Source: Tubiluchus corallicola (taxonomy: Eukaryota > Priapulida > Priapulimorpha > Priapulimorphida > Tubiluchidae). Taken from it: a stretch of 24,645 bases of DNA. Numbering within the stretch: the first letter of the stretch is position 1; the number at the start of each line of letters is the position of its first letter. Location of the stretch: positions 1 to 24,645 of the forward strand of contig JAQGDQ010001810.1 in the NCBI GenBank assembly GCA_030141605.1. Reading direction: 5' to 3'. Shown one piece after another: positions 9,288 to 21,268 of the stretch. The notes below the pieces were generated by a model, which saw nothing but the letters and a program-made list of their open reading frames with translations, did not search any database and had not been told where the DNA came from. The translations under genes and the position numbers were made by a program.

Positions 9288-9800
9288 CAGTGGGGGCTTG
9301 TGTATAGGCACTATGGAACAGCAGCACCCCAATTTTCACTTGATATTATTCAATATAATGAGTGTCTTTTCTTTAATTCTTCATTTATACTTATATTGCA
9401 CCAGATATACATGTTAGAACAGTGCACTTCAGCAATGTGGTGTATGGCTATTGTGCACATACGGCCATGTGCACATGTCTGAGATAAGATGCTACACTTT
9501 AGGTAGAGAGACAGCACTCTCGCTCATGCTGTATACATGTTTTGTCAGTTGGCTCATGCTTAAAAACCGTGTACTGACATATTCTCAAACTGCATCAATT
9601 TAGGCTGTCTGTAAACACTTTTTTGCTTAGCATGTTATCAAATTCATGTATAAATATTCATATGTTTGTTTGTTTAAAATTACAGTTACAATACTAACAA
9701 TATTAACATTACATTTGTTTCGTTTTATGCAATGTCAAAACAATGGCTAAAAATTTTCTGAAGCTCTGCCCAGACAAATTTTAGCTATGAGCTGCCACTG
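9288..9800. mobile_element. hAT-like MITE, complete copy (family 1)
   Basis: 513 bp. The right TIR read inward is CAGTGGCAGCTCATAGCTAA and the left is CAGTGGGGGCTTGTGTATAG. It is flanked by an 8-bp duplication with one mismatch, CTAGACTA (9280-9287) and TTAGACTA (9801-9808). No transposase. Its two halves match fragments at 21764-22066 and, inverted, 23226-23450. It lies just upstream of importin-alpha exon 1, probably in a 5'UTR intron or the promoter region. Confidence 0.75.
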
Positions 9801-9801
9801 T

Positions 9802-9847
9802 TAGACTAATTAATTATTAATAATTAGCAATTAGCAGAATTAGTCTA
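9802..9847. repeat. Short hairpin next to the MITE
   Basis: TAGACTAATT (9802-9811) is mirrored by AATTAGTCTA (9838-9847) around an AT-rich loop. The left stem overlaps the MITE target duplication. Confidence 0.6.
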
Positions 9848-12043
9848 GAGTACTACAGTCTGTGTTGAATTCACCATTCGCACAGTATCTAAAAATCGTT
9901 GTCTAGTTTTGATCATTTAATCGCTTAAACAGTTTCATTTTAGATTAGTAACTAAAATCGTTTCCAGTTTTCCTTTACTCCTACTGTTCTACTTCTAGTT
10001 TAAATAAGGTGACCACGAAGACGGCGCCATTAAAAAACGAAACACGTGGCAAACTAGATTATATTCCAATTAACATTTAAACCATAAATTAGTTACGAGG
10101 TACAGTTTTTACACAACTTATAATATTTCATTTTACAAAAGTCGTTATAATTATAGATATGATTTCCTACTTGTGAGAGAATCAACAAATTTCTCAAGTT
10201 GTTAGCATGGCGCTCCAACGTTGAAAAAGTGATCATAAAAATTTCTTTTTCGTCAAATAACCGCCAAGCGATAACGAGAAAAATTTTCCACCGCAGAGGA
10301 CTTAGTTACAGTAGTTTTCCGGAAATCGTGAAATTTGGCGTTTTCACACCCTGTTCTAACTGAAGGCCAAAAGACTGATCAAAAACGTTTGTACAGCTTT
10401 AAAGCAATTTGTGTACCTCATGAAAGTGTGAGTCTCAAGAGAATATTACGTTAATATAAAGAATCATCCTATCAAATATGCGTGAATGATCATTACCAAC
10501 ATTGAGAGAACATTGTCAGAACGCTTACAGTACATTGCAATTATGAACTACATCAGACCAAGTTTATAATTAAAAACGGTCACAATTTATAATCAAAACT
10601 TTTCCACTTCGTTTCAGCCCATGATTATTCATGTTCTCGTGGTAGGCAGAGGTGAATAAAGCAATTGAAACTTAATAAATTGCATCACAGCAGAAATTCT
10701 ACCAAATTTGTGCACATATGGTAGAAACAAAAAGACCAAAAATTATGGAAAACACTAGTTCAGCTATTAACAGACTGTTTGTAGCCGAATAACCTAAATT
10801 AACCATTACTAATGTTAATAAAGTTTTAAATTTTTGCGCTTATTTCCACTATGACTGTGAAGCACAGGTGAAATAGTGCGAGTACATGCATAGGTACTTT
10901 ACAGTGACAGGACTTTGCCTCCTTAAGTTAAATAAGGTGAATAATTTTTGTTTTGTAACTACAAACACTACTACATGTACATGCAGTCCTATTTGTCTTA
11001 CCTATTATTTAATCTGAAGAACCTAAACCAGCAAATCACGGAAAATAGTGCGCGAGATTGAATTATCTTTTCGTAGGTATTTTGTCTCGAAAATAGACAT
11101 TGTGAATTCTTAAGTACAATATTCACGTTTACCTGTGTGTATCATTCTATGTGATTACATTATGTTTCAGTTATTAAAAGATAATTTTTTGTTATTTTAT
11201 GCCAGATTGAGGAAGCGACTACTATACATGCACTTAGTTGGCGAAAATTAACAGAACTTAATACAGTGCAATGAAATGTAAAAATAATTATGACGAATTT
11301 TGACTGCTATTGAGAAAATAAAAGTGAATTGAATTGAAGGTATAAATGAATAAATAGTAACTAAGACGGACGTTATTAATGACTGGCAGTTGCTAAGATT
11401 CAAATGACGCTTAAATATATTTTAATAAAGTACATTTAAATATTGTAGCAGGTTTTTTAATTTTTAATTTTGCTAAAACATCCAAAGAAAGTTACAATTA
11501 TGTAAAAAAATGAGTAAAAATGTTCTTATAGAGCTAAGAATTTTAAAATAAAACACTAGAAGCAACTTAGCCTGTACTTTGCTTAGTACATTTTTAAAAC
11601 AAATTATATTGAACAGCTTAGTGATATTGTGCTAGTATCTCTAATATTAAGGTATTATTAAGCTCCCAAATATAGCAAAGGACAAGTAACTTATCATGTT
11701 GGCTTTATATAACTGCTTTACTGGCTTAATTTTATTTTACTTTTTAAATTGAGTTGAAATGCAGTTTTACGAAGTAATAATGCACAAATAAAATAATAGT
11801 AAACGGTTAAAAAAGTGATGGAGCAGCAAGCGCTAACAAGGCAAAAAATCAGATGCACAAAATCACAATTACTTTCACTTTAATACAGTGACGTTAAAAG
11901 AATGTTACAAGATACACAAAATGAATTTTGCAAACTATAATTGTACAAAAACAATAATAAAACTGTTACAAAGCTTTAGTGTTGTTAGCTCTAACAGTTT
12001 TAAACAAAAAAGATAAGTTAGAGTAACCTTTGAGCAAACGAAT
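9848..12043. other. Non-coding AT-rich stretch, no gene recognised
   Basis: No convincing exon on either strand. At 11317-11340 AAATAAAAGTGAATTGAATTG resembles a LINE 3' tail on the plus strand, but no LINE coding sequence precedes it. GACGGCGCCATT near 10020 is a weak promoter-like GC island. On the minus strand, AATAAA at 11736-11731 could serve the ORF that ends at 12044. Confidence 0.5.
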
Positions 12044-12475
12044 TCATTTTTGTAAGCATATTTTTAAAGCAAACAGTGTTACTATGCTTAACAGTAGCAT
12101 TAAGGCAGTATTAGAACGTTCACCATTTCGCAACACATTTTGCGGTGGACGTTCGATAATGTAACCTTTACTTTTAAATTTTTTATAACATTTGTTGAAA
12201 ATTGAATTTCGTGCGTGGCAGCAATTCTTGTAAAACTCTGCTGCTTGGTACTTGTACGGACTGCTTTCCTTTTCTTGACTAGCACATTTGTAGCACATGT
12301 TCTTGATTGACAGAAAATTTTTCCGTCCATTATTGTCATTTGACTCATCGTTGGCACAATATCCAATGTCCTTTTTCACAGAATTTTTTGGAACTTTTCG
12401 CAAGCAAGCATATGACTCTCCAATCGTGTGAACCAACAGAAATAAAAACGTGCAGTTTGAAAAAGCATTCATCAT
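12044..12475 (-). CDS. Small secreted or surface cysteine-rich protein, hypothetical
   Basis: An intronless ORF of 143 codons; the ATG at 12475 is followed by a second ATG. Residues 1-23 look like a signal peptide (hydrophobic FLFLLV, then SYA before the first mature Cys). The mature part has seven cysteines in the pattern C-x15-C-x20-C-x2-C-x20-CC-x9-C (Cys 24, 40, 61, 64, 85, 86, 96) and many Lys. The C-terminus, TALMLLLSIVTLFALKI, is hydrophobic after a polar GERSN stretch, as in a GPI-attachment signal or a single membrane anchor. I do not recognise the family; the CC-x9-C end only loosely recalls Ly6-type or small hormone folds. An AATAAA lies about 300 bp downstream. It lies between the divergent importin-alpha and FAM76 genes. 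The order signal, Cys core, hydrophobic tail is unlikely by chance, but there is no homology proof. Confidence 0.55.
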   Translation of the reverse strand: MMNAFSNCTFLFLLVHTIGESYACLRKVPKNSVKKDIGYCANDESNDNNGRKNFLSIKNMCYKCASQEKESSPYKYQAAEFYKNCCHARNSIFNKCYKKFKSKGYIIERPPQNVLRNGERSNTALMLLLSIVTLFALKICLQK

Positions 12476-13230
12476 AATAGCATAATAGCACTAGTCACTC
12501 TGCAGTCAATTCAACAGCATTCGTCAGAAGCTGGTGGAACTCAAGTAAGTGAAATGCACGATAGCAGTCTATTCAACATGCAGTAGTTAAAGAATGGAGT
12601 TATAGAAGCCGATTATTAAAAGAAACATTTAACATAAAGTGCAAAATTGCTTCCTTACATTATAAAAGATAATTATTTTTGCTATTTCCCTCACTATAGT
12701 TTTAAAACATAGCTGCGCTAAATAGAATTTTTCATTTTCTATACACAACTCATTGCACCAGAAAAACACTATTTGCTCTGCGATGACGTAACAATTCATT
12801 GTGACATCATAATCGTCATTAATCGTTACCGCAGTTTTGCAGCCTGTAAAAATTATTGCCACGACGTTAACAAGGCTGACATAAGCATTTGCAAAACAAT
12901 TTTGCTTGCAGGTTAAACAGTAGAATATCATGGCCTACATGTGCTTAATTATCAATGTCTGAACCAGGAACGCAGAACGAGATCGGTTATTCTCTTTCTA
13001 TATTTTCAGCTAGCTCGGTCGTCGATGATGCGTGTATCATAACAATTATCATTATGGATTTACTCTCGAATATTAGTCATCACTGTATCAACATCGGGAA
13101 ATTTACTGTAGACCTGTTTCCTAGACAACACCATCTCACACGATCCTCATCTGAAACTCCCTTCCAAATAACCATACTTCTTTTATTTTCATAATAAGGA
13201 CTATGCAGTAAAATATGCCAAGTGGTAAGG
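12476..13230. other. Non-coding stretch upstream of the Cys-rich ORF
   Basis: Open frames here (minus 12931-12629, plus 12955-13194) are short and lack protein-like structure. A possible TATA-like CTATAACTCC lies on the minus strand about 120 bp upstream of the ATG at 12475. Nothing else is recognised. Confidence 0.4.
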
Positions 13231-13231
13231 A

Positions 13232-13307
<76 letters not shown>

Positions 13308-13308
13308 G
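13231..13308. repeat. (ATT)n microsatellite, ~26 units
   Basis: An uninterrupted run of ATT triplets, directly next to the LINE fragment on its right. Confidence 0.97.
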
Positions 13309-13309
13309 A

Positions 13310-13640
13310 TATCATTGCTATGGGTCTATAACTGCCAACCTTTTCAAAAACCTTTCTTTATGAATCAACTTAACTAAACCACTCTTCCACCCAATAAAGA
13401 ACACATTTAGATGTTAAGACAATGTTAAAATCTTTCTCAAATGCCCTTTTGTTTTACCATTTAAACCCGGAATAAATTCGCCAGCAATTTGGCATATGCT
13501 TTACCTCTTTTAATTCCTTTGAAACTATTTTCTAGTTCAGTTTGAGAAATCTCTTGCATTAAACCAGAATCTTCAAGCAGCTGCTCCAAAGACTCATCAC
13601 ACACTTCTGTCAAGTGGACATCACCTGATTTTTGAAATAT
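13310..13640 (-). pseudogene. Non-LTR retrotransposon (LINE) reverse transcriptase, eroded N-terminal part
   Basis: On the minus strand one frame reads ISQTELENSFKGIKRGKA, matching the LINE RT opening where an acidic/hydrophobic stretch leads to GKAPGPD. Further on GLVKLIHKE and, in a shifted frame, VGSYRPIAMI match the W-x-x-G-x-I-x-x-I-x-K and NYRPI blocks. Stops and at least one frameshift break it, so it is a dead fragment. The element family (jockey/CR1-like or other) cannot be fixed. Confidence 0.65.
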
Positions 13641-13644
13641 ACTA

Positions 13645-13800
13645 CCAAAAGTAGCTCAATGGTAGTGCTTTCACTTACCACTCATGATGTTGTGAGTTCC
13701 ACTCTTGATATATTCACACCAAAGACTTGAAAAATGGTACCGCAGGTTCTTTGACCAAGTATACCGGTTTATTGAAGTAATATGCGGGTAATAATAATTC
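13645..13800 (+). mobile_element. tRNA-derived SINE (head recognised, 3' end uncertain)
   Basis: TAGCTCAATGGTAGTGC (13652-13668) is a good RNA polymerase III A box, and GAGTTCCACTC (13695-13705) matches the B box with two changes. Spacing is right for a tRNA. Anticodon-arm pairing is poor and there is no CCA end, so this is a SINE head rather than a tRNA gene. The body past ~13720 is unidentified and the right boundary is a guess. Confidence 0.55.
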
Positions 13801-14676
<876 letters not shown>

Positions 14677-14821
14677 TAAATTATAAATCTCTTCTTGCAC
14701 GTGGCTTTAATAATTTTTTGAATGTGTTTTTAGAGACGATCTTGCTTCGCTTCCTCACCAAGCCACTTATCAGTATATGTATCAGTCTCTACACAAAAAT
14801 GTTTGAATATATATACTGATA

Positions 14822-15330
14822 ATGCCATTTTTGCGTTTCTTGTTCATGGAATATCAGTATTTGGTTAGAGAAATTTATTTTAAAATTCTGTGGGAGCCCC
14901 GCATAAGACAGGATTCTATCCGCACATTAGAGAAAATTCAACAAAGAATGACCAGATTTATTCCAGGGTTGAGTAACTTAACTTATTCACAAAGATTTCA
15001 AGAAGTTGATCTACCCACACTTAAGTATAGGCGCACGAGACAGTGCATGAAATAAACTTTTAGTGTTCTCCATGGTAGTGACAAAAACTTGCATGGATGA
15101 TAATGATACAAGATGTCAACAACAATAGATAAGAGGACATTCATATGTACAAACTACACAAGCATCTTATCCAAAGCAGTTAGTCAAAACGAGAGCAAAC
15201 GATTTTCATTCAGAGTTGTCGATCCATGGAACAGGCTTCAAGCAAATGTAGTTGAAGCATTGAGCAACTAAAGGGCATGTCTTGATAAGCATTGTCAGCA
15301 GTATCCATCACAATTTATAAATAGATTCCA
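14822..15330 (+). pseudogene. LINE ORF2 C-terminal remnant
   Basis: A frame open to 15055 contains ILWEPRIRQDSIRTLEKIQQ then RMTRFIPGLSNLTYSQRF and LPTLKYRR, the conserved post-RT block of many invertebrate non-LTR elements (lists as LEKIQRRATK...IPGL..LSY..RL..L.LP.LEYRR). After stops and frameshifts, FRVVDPWNRLQANVVEA and LDKHC continue the same C-terminal region to ~15320. It lies in FAM76 intron 1, same strand. Confidence 0.8.
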
Positions 15331-16322
15331 TGTTAACTCAATGGTAACAAAATGTCTAATGGCATGACCTTCCTCTATCTACGTTGGTACCACTATATTA
15401 ACTTCTCAGTTACAGCAAGTTTAGTATAGAGGAAGTGTAAACAGCGCATAGATCTGCTAACAATTTGGATTATCTCTGGATTATGGTTGATGGATTTGCT
15501 TAGTTCGTACTGGGCAATTGACAGAAACAGTTACTTTATGAATGTTTTATGTCAGATTCTTTTCAGAAATATCGCTGATATTAGCCTTAATTATCTTCAG
15601 TTTAGGATTTTTGCACTAAACCCCGAATTTTGATTATTTTTAGATTAGTCACAAAAATCGTAACCTAAAACGATTGAAGTTCCGATACAAGAACTGCAAC
15701 TAAAAAACTAGCACTGTGTGAAAATGTAATAGCACCTGTCTAGTAAAATTTTGTTAATACCATTTTTGGCATTTTGCAAAAGAGAAACATTAGCTGATGG
15801 ATTAAAGAAAATAAAATAAACATAAAGAATTCTAAAACAACGAAGAAATTCTGCACACATTTATATTATACTACAGGACTGCCACTTGTAGGCAGTAGCA
15901 TGCTAATTGCTAGAAATGTACTCATATCTCGGTTTGTCGGACAAAAGTGGGGAGTTGGTCTGAATTTGCCATAACTGACCTATTGCAGTAATGTCGTGTA
16001 TTAGACTCACATTAAAGAAGAATTAATTGCTTAATTGTCTCAAAAACATCTAGCACTTCTATGCAAAACTATGTAAAAACTACCGGCAACATAACTCTGC
16101 ATAATTGTCTCTATATTTTTTCTGCACATGCTTAAATGAGATACTTTTATTCGGCCAATGAGCTTTCACTATTTTTATGTCATCTTACTTCTCTTTTGTG
16201 CACTATGATACATGTTAGCAAGCTTTATCATGTGCTAATAATTATGCTGGCCTGGTGGTTTTGTCTTGAATGTGTGTTACCCACACGTCATAATTAACCT
16301 CATTATGCAAGAATTCTTGGGG
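15331..16322. other. Non-coding stretch, FAM76 intron 1
   Basis: No exon or clear repeat recognised. The first few hundred bases may be the 3'UTR of the LINE remnant. TTTTTAGATTAGTCACAAAA near 15640 is similar to a stretch near 9940 and may mark an old dispersed repeat. Confidence 0.4.
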
Positions 16323-16328
16323 GCTAAA

Positions 16329-16767
16329 CCAGGGATGAGAATTTTCCGCGGATACACGAAATTCGGAGTTTTTGGAAGGCCAGTAGTGCCGTTTTTGTAA
16401 ATCGCGTAAATTCGTTGAGAAAATTTTCACGGACCCAGTACATTATTTCACAAGCTGACCGCTAGTTGGCAGGCCGTCACTTTATCAATTGTAGGCAATT
16501 GTTTTTATATACTTTTGCGTAGGAGCGACCAGTACTTAGGCAATTAGGTATCAATTTTGAGACAATTAGGTATCATGTATGCTTGACAATTATTTTAAAT
16601 TATGCATGAAACAAGGTAATTGATATCTTAAGTCCACTTAGAGGCTCTCCATGGTCACAAAATTGCAATTTGTTGCTGGCTCCCCTTGAACTCCATTGGG
16701 GGACTAGGTGGCCCCAAAACCCCCACCTGTTTCAGAGTTTTTTACAATTTGTCATTCTCATCCCTGG
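16329..16767. mobile_element. MITE with 14-bp TIRs and a 6-bp target duplication
   Basis: 439 bp. The left end CCAGGGATGAGAAT and right end ATTCTCATCCCTGG are perfect inverted repeats. The flanks GCTAAA (16323-16328 and 16768-16773) are identical. No ORF of interest. The superfamily is uncertain. Confidence 0.75.
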
Positions 16768-16948
16768 GCTAAACATTTTAGTGATACAAGTGCGTACTGT
16801 ACTGTTTTGTCGATTAAACTGCTGTTAGAAGATTAAAGTTTTAATCACTTGTGCAGTGGTTTCCATTGAAACTCCAATAATATTTAATTAGTTAACTGTT
16901 GCTGTTATGCCCACGGATGCAGGTACTGTACAGTAGGTAGTGTAGGTA

Positions 16949-17056
16949 TCTGGCAGTATTCCGTGTGACTTACATACTGTACAGTAATCTGGTAATATTC
17001 TGTGTTACTTACATACTGTACAGTAATCTGGTAGTATTCCGTGTGACTTACATACG
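16949..17056. repeat. 39-bp tandem repeat, just under 3 units
   Basis: Units TCTGGTARTATTCYGTGT, then KACTTACATACTGTACAGTAA. Each contains the palindrome TACTGTACAGTA. Confidence 0.9.
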
Positions 17057-17178
17057 TATTGTGAAAGTCATGTTTAAAGTTGTAGATCACTCACTTTGTA
17101 GAACAAGAATAAAAAACTATACTACATATTTGCACAGAAAAGTGTTTATTAAACTACATACACATAAGTAGAATGACT

Positions 17179-17405
17179 GCTGCACTGAACACTGCGAATG
17201 AGAGTCTCCTGCACTGAACACTGAGAATGAGAGTGTCCTGCACTGAACACTGAGAGTGAGAGTGTCCTGCACTGAACACTGAGAATGAGAGTGTCCTGCA
17301 CTGAACACTGAGAGTGAGAGTGTCCTGCACTGAACACTGAGAATGAGAGTCCTGCACTGAACACTGAGAATGAGAGTCTCCTGCACTGAACACTGAGAGT
17401 GAGAC
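17179..17405. repeat. 29-bp minisatellite, ~8 units
   Basis: Units CTGCACTGAACACTGAGAAT then GAGAGTGTC, with A/G variants and one copy shortened by 3 bp near 17348. Several open minus-strand frames across it are artefacts of the repeat. Confidence 0.93.
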
Positions 17406-18218
17406 AGTGACTAGAAAGTAAAACCAGTCAGTATATATAGGTATAGGTGAGCTATGCAGACTTGCAAAGGCTTCACAAAAACCATTACTTTAAAATAGGG
17501 GGAGAACCAGTGAATATGCATTCACTGGACCGTACAATTATCCTGGGGGAAAGTTAGCTGTTGGAATGTAACAGGATTAGTTCATAGATGGCAGCATCTA
17601 ATTAAAAATGTACAATTACAACTTCCACACGTATGAAAATCATAGAGTAGCGGCCAGTTCACGAAACAATGAACTGTGTCCATAATATACAGAACTTTTT
17701 AACGCACCAGATTTTGTTCGATTTTTCCGACATTCGTAAAAGCTAGGCCCAGCAAACTAAGATATAAGTGTACACACTGTATATTGCATTTAATGTGGTT
17801 ATGTGCACATTAATTATTTACGAATTTCCTCATAAGTTGGCTGCATCAGAAATTGTTTTTATTGACATCTAATGGGGCAATTGCAAACATAAAATAATAC
17901 AACACTAGAGTTCTCAAACAAATTAATCCCTTAGCAAGCTAAATATTGGTTAAACACGGTACCAATTTTGAGAATTAACGTGCAATAATATAGTAACAAT
18001 ATTATTAAAGAAGTACTAGTTAAGAATTTATACGTGATTCCTGCAAGTTAAATGGCAAGTATATGACATGTTAAGCACTGACATTCACAGAAGGCGTTTT
18101 TCAAATATTTGTGCACGGAAAATTTAAATTTGTTTAACTAAATAATTCCTTGGATGAGCGGTTGTATTGACATGAACTGATGACAATAAATTGAATTTTT
18201 ATGATTAAGAATCTACTA
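17406..18218. other. Non-coding stretch
   Basis: AT-rich, no gene seen. One short hairpin, CCAGTGAAT / ATTCACTGG around ATGC (17508-17529). Confidence 0.4.
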
Positions 18219-18225
18219 TTATATT

Positions 18226-19136
18226 AATATTCTTGGTATATATATATATTTATTTATTTATATATATATAAGATTCGAGGCTACAGCTTCGACGAGGGCA
18301 CCATTTGCGGCGATCTATATATCAAACGAAAGGTCTCGATCTAGTGTCGTCTCATTGATGGTTTATTTTTCGAATGGGGCCCACCGGGAGGAAGGGGGGG
18401 CGAAAAACCTCCAAAAATGGCCATTTTTCGGCCGTTTTTTGCAAAAGTTATACGGCTGAGATGTAGAGAACGGGAACGGGCCGAGGGTGGTGCTGGGTAT
18501 GGATAGATAGCCCGTTCAGCGGTGGGTGTCATAGGCCTATTTAGAATTCCCGAGAGGGCCACGGCGTCCCGCAACGGGCGTTTTCCCGGACCCAACTCGC
18601 GATTTTTTCGAAATTTTGACCAAACAGCATGCGGGAAAAACGTTCTAGCGGCGCCTGGTGGGACTCTCGGAAGGAGATATATAGCTCTTTACAAAGAGGA
18701 AGGACAGGGCTACACGATGATGTGGGATATATTTTAGGGCAGGTCCACCGAGAGGAGTATCAACGAGTTAGTTAGGAGTTCTATTTTCGGCAATTTTCAC
18801 TTAGAAAATTGCTGACGCAAAGGCATTGTTGTGACGTCATCCATTGTACTCTGTCTATAATCTTATAACTTTAATTCAGCAAAAAGCTACAGGCTTTGCG
18901 TTAGTTAGACAAACGGCAGGCACGATGTTAAGGGCTTTGTGTTATAAATGAGGACTAGGTAGGATGTTCGCGTATTATTGATTACGCGTGGTTTTTTACG
19001 CAAAATCTTTTGCGGGGCCTTTGTTATTTATTATATTATAGCACATAGTTTCAACTTTGTGAAAAATGTTTGGAATGGTTTTGTTGTAATGCTGTGTTGT
19101 TGGTGCTTGTGCTATAGGTGTCATCATCATTGCCAC
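18226..19136. repeat. ~910-bp GC-richer direct repeat, copy A
   Basis: Starts at TATTAATATTCTTGGTATAT and runs to the CATCATTGCCACCA region. It aligns to copy B (20343-21268) with constant offset 2124 for ~560 bp and 2130 further on. I count about 29 differences in the first ~570 bp (~95% identity). It contains an AT self-complementary stretch, the palindrome AAAAATGGCCATTTTT, and a consensus CRE TGACGTCA (18832-18839). Open frames (minus 18595-18341, plus 18522-18737) exist in both copies but change amino acids freely. Confidence 0.9.
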
Positions 19137-19149
19137 CATCATCATCATG

Positions 19150-20300
19150 ATCACCACGTGAGGTGGTGGATTTGATGTGGTGTGGTGGTGGTGTGTTTTG
19201 TGTGTTGTGCTATGGATGGTGTGGTGGGGTGATAGGGTGTGTGGGGTGTGGTGTGGGTAGTGTGGTATGGAGTGGGTGGCGTGGTGTGTGGGTGGGTGGG
19301 TGTTGTGGTGCAGTGTGGTGTTATGGTGTGGTGCAGTGTGGTGTGATGTGGTGGAGTATTATGGTGTGGGTGGTGTGGTGTGGGTGGTGAGGTGTGGTGG
19401 TATGGTGTGGTGCAGTGTGGTGTGATGTGGTGGAGTCGTATGGTGTGGTGTGGTGTGTGGGTGGTGCGGTGTGCTGCAGTGGTATGGTGTTGTGCGGTGT
19501 GGTGTGATGTGGTGGAGTGGTATGGTGTGGGTGGTGTGGTGTGTAGGTGGGTGGGTGGTGTGGTGCAGTGTGGTGTTATGGTGTGGTGCTGTGCAGTGTG
19601 ATGTGGTGGAGTCGTATGGTGTGGGTGGTGTGGTGTGGTGTGTGGGTGGTGCGGTGTGTGCTGTGGTATGGTGTGGTGCAGTGTGGTGTGATGTGGTGGA
19701 GTGGTATGGTGTGGGTGGTGTGGTGTGTAGGTGGTATGGTGTGGTGCGGTGCGGTGTGGTGGTATTGTGTGGTGCAGTGTGGTGTTATGGTGTGGTGCAG
19801 TGTGGTGTGATGTGGTGGAGTATTATGGTGGGGGTGGTGTAGTGTGTGGGTGGTGCGGTGTGGTGTGGTGCAGTGGTATGGTGTGGTGTGGTGCAGTGTG
19901 GTGTGATGTGGTGGAGTCGTATGGTGTGGGTGGTGTGATGTGGTGTGTGGGTGGTGCGGTGTGCTGCAGTGGTATGGTGTGGTGCGGTGTGGTGTGATGT
20001 GGTGGAGTGGTATGGTGTGGGTGGTGTGGTGTGTAGGTGGGTGGGTGGTGTGGTGCAGTGTGGTGTTATGGTGTGGTGCTGTGCGGTGTGATGTGGTGGA
20101 GTATTATGGTGTGGGTGGTGCAATGGTATGGTGTGGTGCAGTGTGGTGTGATGTGGTGGAGTGGTATGGTGTGGGTGGTGTGGTGTGTAGGTGGTATGGT
20201 GTGGTGCCGTGCGGTGTGGTGTGCGTGAGGTGGAGTGGTATGGTGTGGTGCAGTGTGGTGTGATGTGGTGGAGTGGTGTGGTGTGGGTTGTGTGTTGATT
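19150..20300. repeat. G/T-only satellite between the direct repeats
   Basis: The plus strand is almost pure G and T. A recurring motif, GTGTGATGTGGTGGAGT, is spaced irregularly about 60-120 bp apart, giving a loose higher-order structure. G-runs such as GGGTGGGTGGG (19290-19300) suit quadruplex formation. Many frames remain open on both strands only because A and C are rare. Confidence 0.95.
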
Positions 20301-20342
20301 TGTGCACAAAATTCTTTTTGTGGGGTTTGGCTAGTCTCTTAT

Positions 20343-21268
20343 ATTAATATTCTTGGTATATATATATATTTATTTATTTATTTATATATATATAAGATTC
20401 GAGGCTACAGCCCGGACGAGGGCACCATTTGCGGCGATCTATATATCAAACGAAAGGTCTCGATCTAGTGTCGTGCCATTGATGGTTTATTTTTCGAATT
20501 GGGCCCACCGGGAGGAAGGGGGGGCGAAAAACCTCCAAAAATGGCCATTTTTCGGCCGTTTTTTGCAAAAGTTATACGGCTGAGATGTAGAGAACGGGAA
20601 CGGGCCGAGGGTGGTGCTGGGTATGGATAGATAGCCCGTTCAGCGGTGGGTGTAGTAGGCCTATTTAGAATTCGCGAGAGGGCCAGGGCGCCCCGCAACG
20701 GGCGTTTTCCCGGACCCAACTCGCGACTTTTTCGAAATTTTGACCAAACAGCCTGTGGAAAAAACGTTCTAGCGTCGCCCGGTGGGACTCTCGGAAGGAG
20801 ATATATAGCTCTTTACAAAGAGGAAGAACAGGGCTACACGATGATGTGGGCTATATGTTAGGGCAGGTCCACCGAGAGGAGTATTGGCGAGTTAATTGGG
20901 AGTTCCATTTTCGGCAATTTTCGCTTAGAAAACTGTTGACGCAAAGGCATTGTTGTGACGTCATCCATTGTATTCTGTCTATAATCTTATAGCTTTAATT
21001 CAGCAAAAAGCTGCCTGCTACGGGTTTGCGTTAGTTAAACAAACAGTAGGCATGATGTTACGGGCTTTGCGTTATACATGAGGACTAGGTAGGATGTTCG
21101 CGTATTATTGATTACACGTGTATTTATACGCAAAATCTTTTGCGGGGCGTTTGCTATTTATTATATTATAGCACATAGTTTCAACTTTGTGAAAAATGTT
21201 TGGAATGGTTTTGTTGTAATGCTGTGCTGTTGGTGCTTGTGCTATAGGTGTCGTCATCGTTGCCACCA
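20343..21268. repeat. ~925-bp GC-richer direct repeat, copy B
   Basis: Second copy of the unit at 18226-19136, in the same orientation, including the AT stretch (one extra TTTA), the AAAAATGGCCATTTTT palindrome and TGACGTCA (20956-20963). It ends at CACCACACCACCG, a short reverse complement of the G/T satellite. Function unknown. Confidence 0.9.

Noticed and set aside
12629-12931. 100-codon minus-strand ORF next to the Cys-rich gene
   Set aside because: Hydrophobic patches without signal peptide order or recognisable motif; likely chance in AT-rich DNA.
13645-13720. Functional tRNA gene
   Set aside because: A and B boxes are present but anticodon and acceptor stems do not pair.
16242-16430. 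62-codon minus-strand ORF
   Set aside because: It runs across a MITE end into flanking DNA, so it is not an old coding unit.
18341-18595. 84-codon minus-strand ORF conserved in both direct repeats
   Set aside because: About six residue changes from roughly eight base changes between copies gives no sign of protein-level constraint.
19785-20309. 174-codon His/Thr/Pro frame and other long frames in the G/T satellite
   Set aside because: Stops are missing only because the strand has almost no A or C.
18226-21268. LTR retrotransposon with two LTRs
   Set aside because: No TG...CA ends, primer-binding site, polypurine tract or gag/pol between the repeats, and no target duplication seen.
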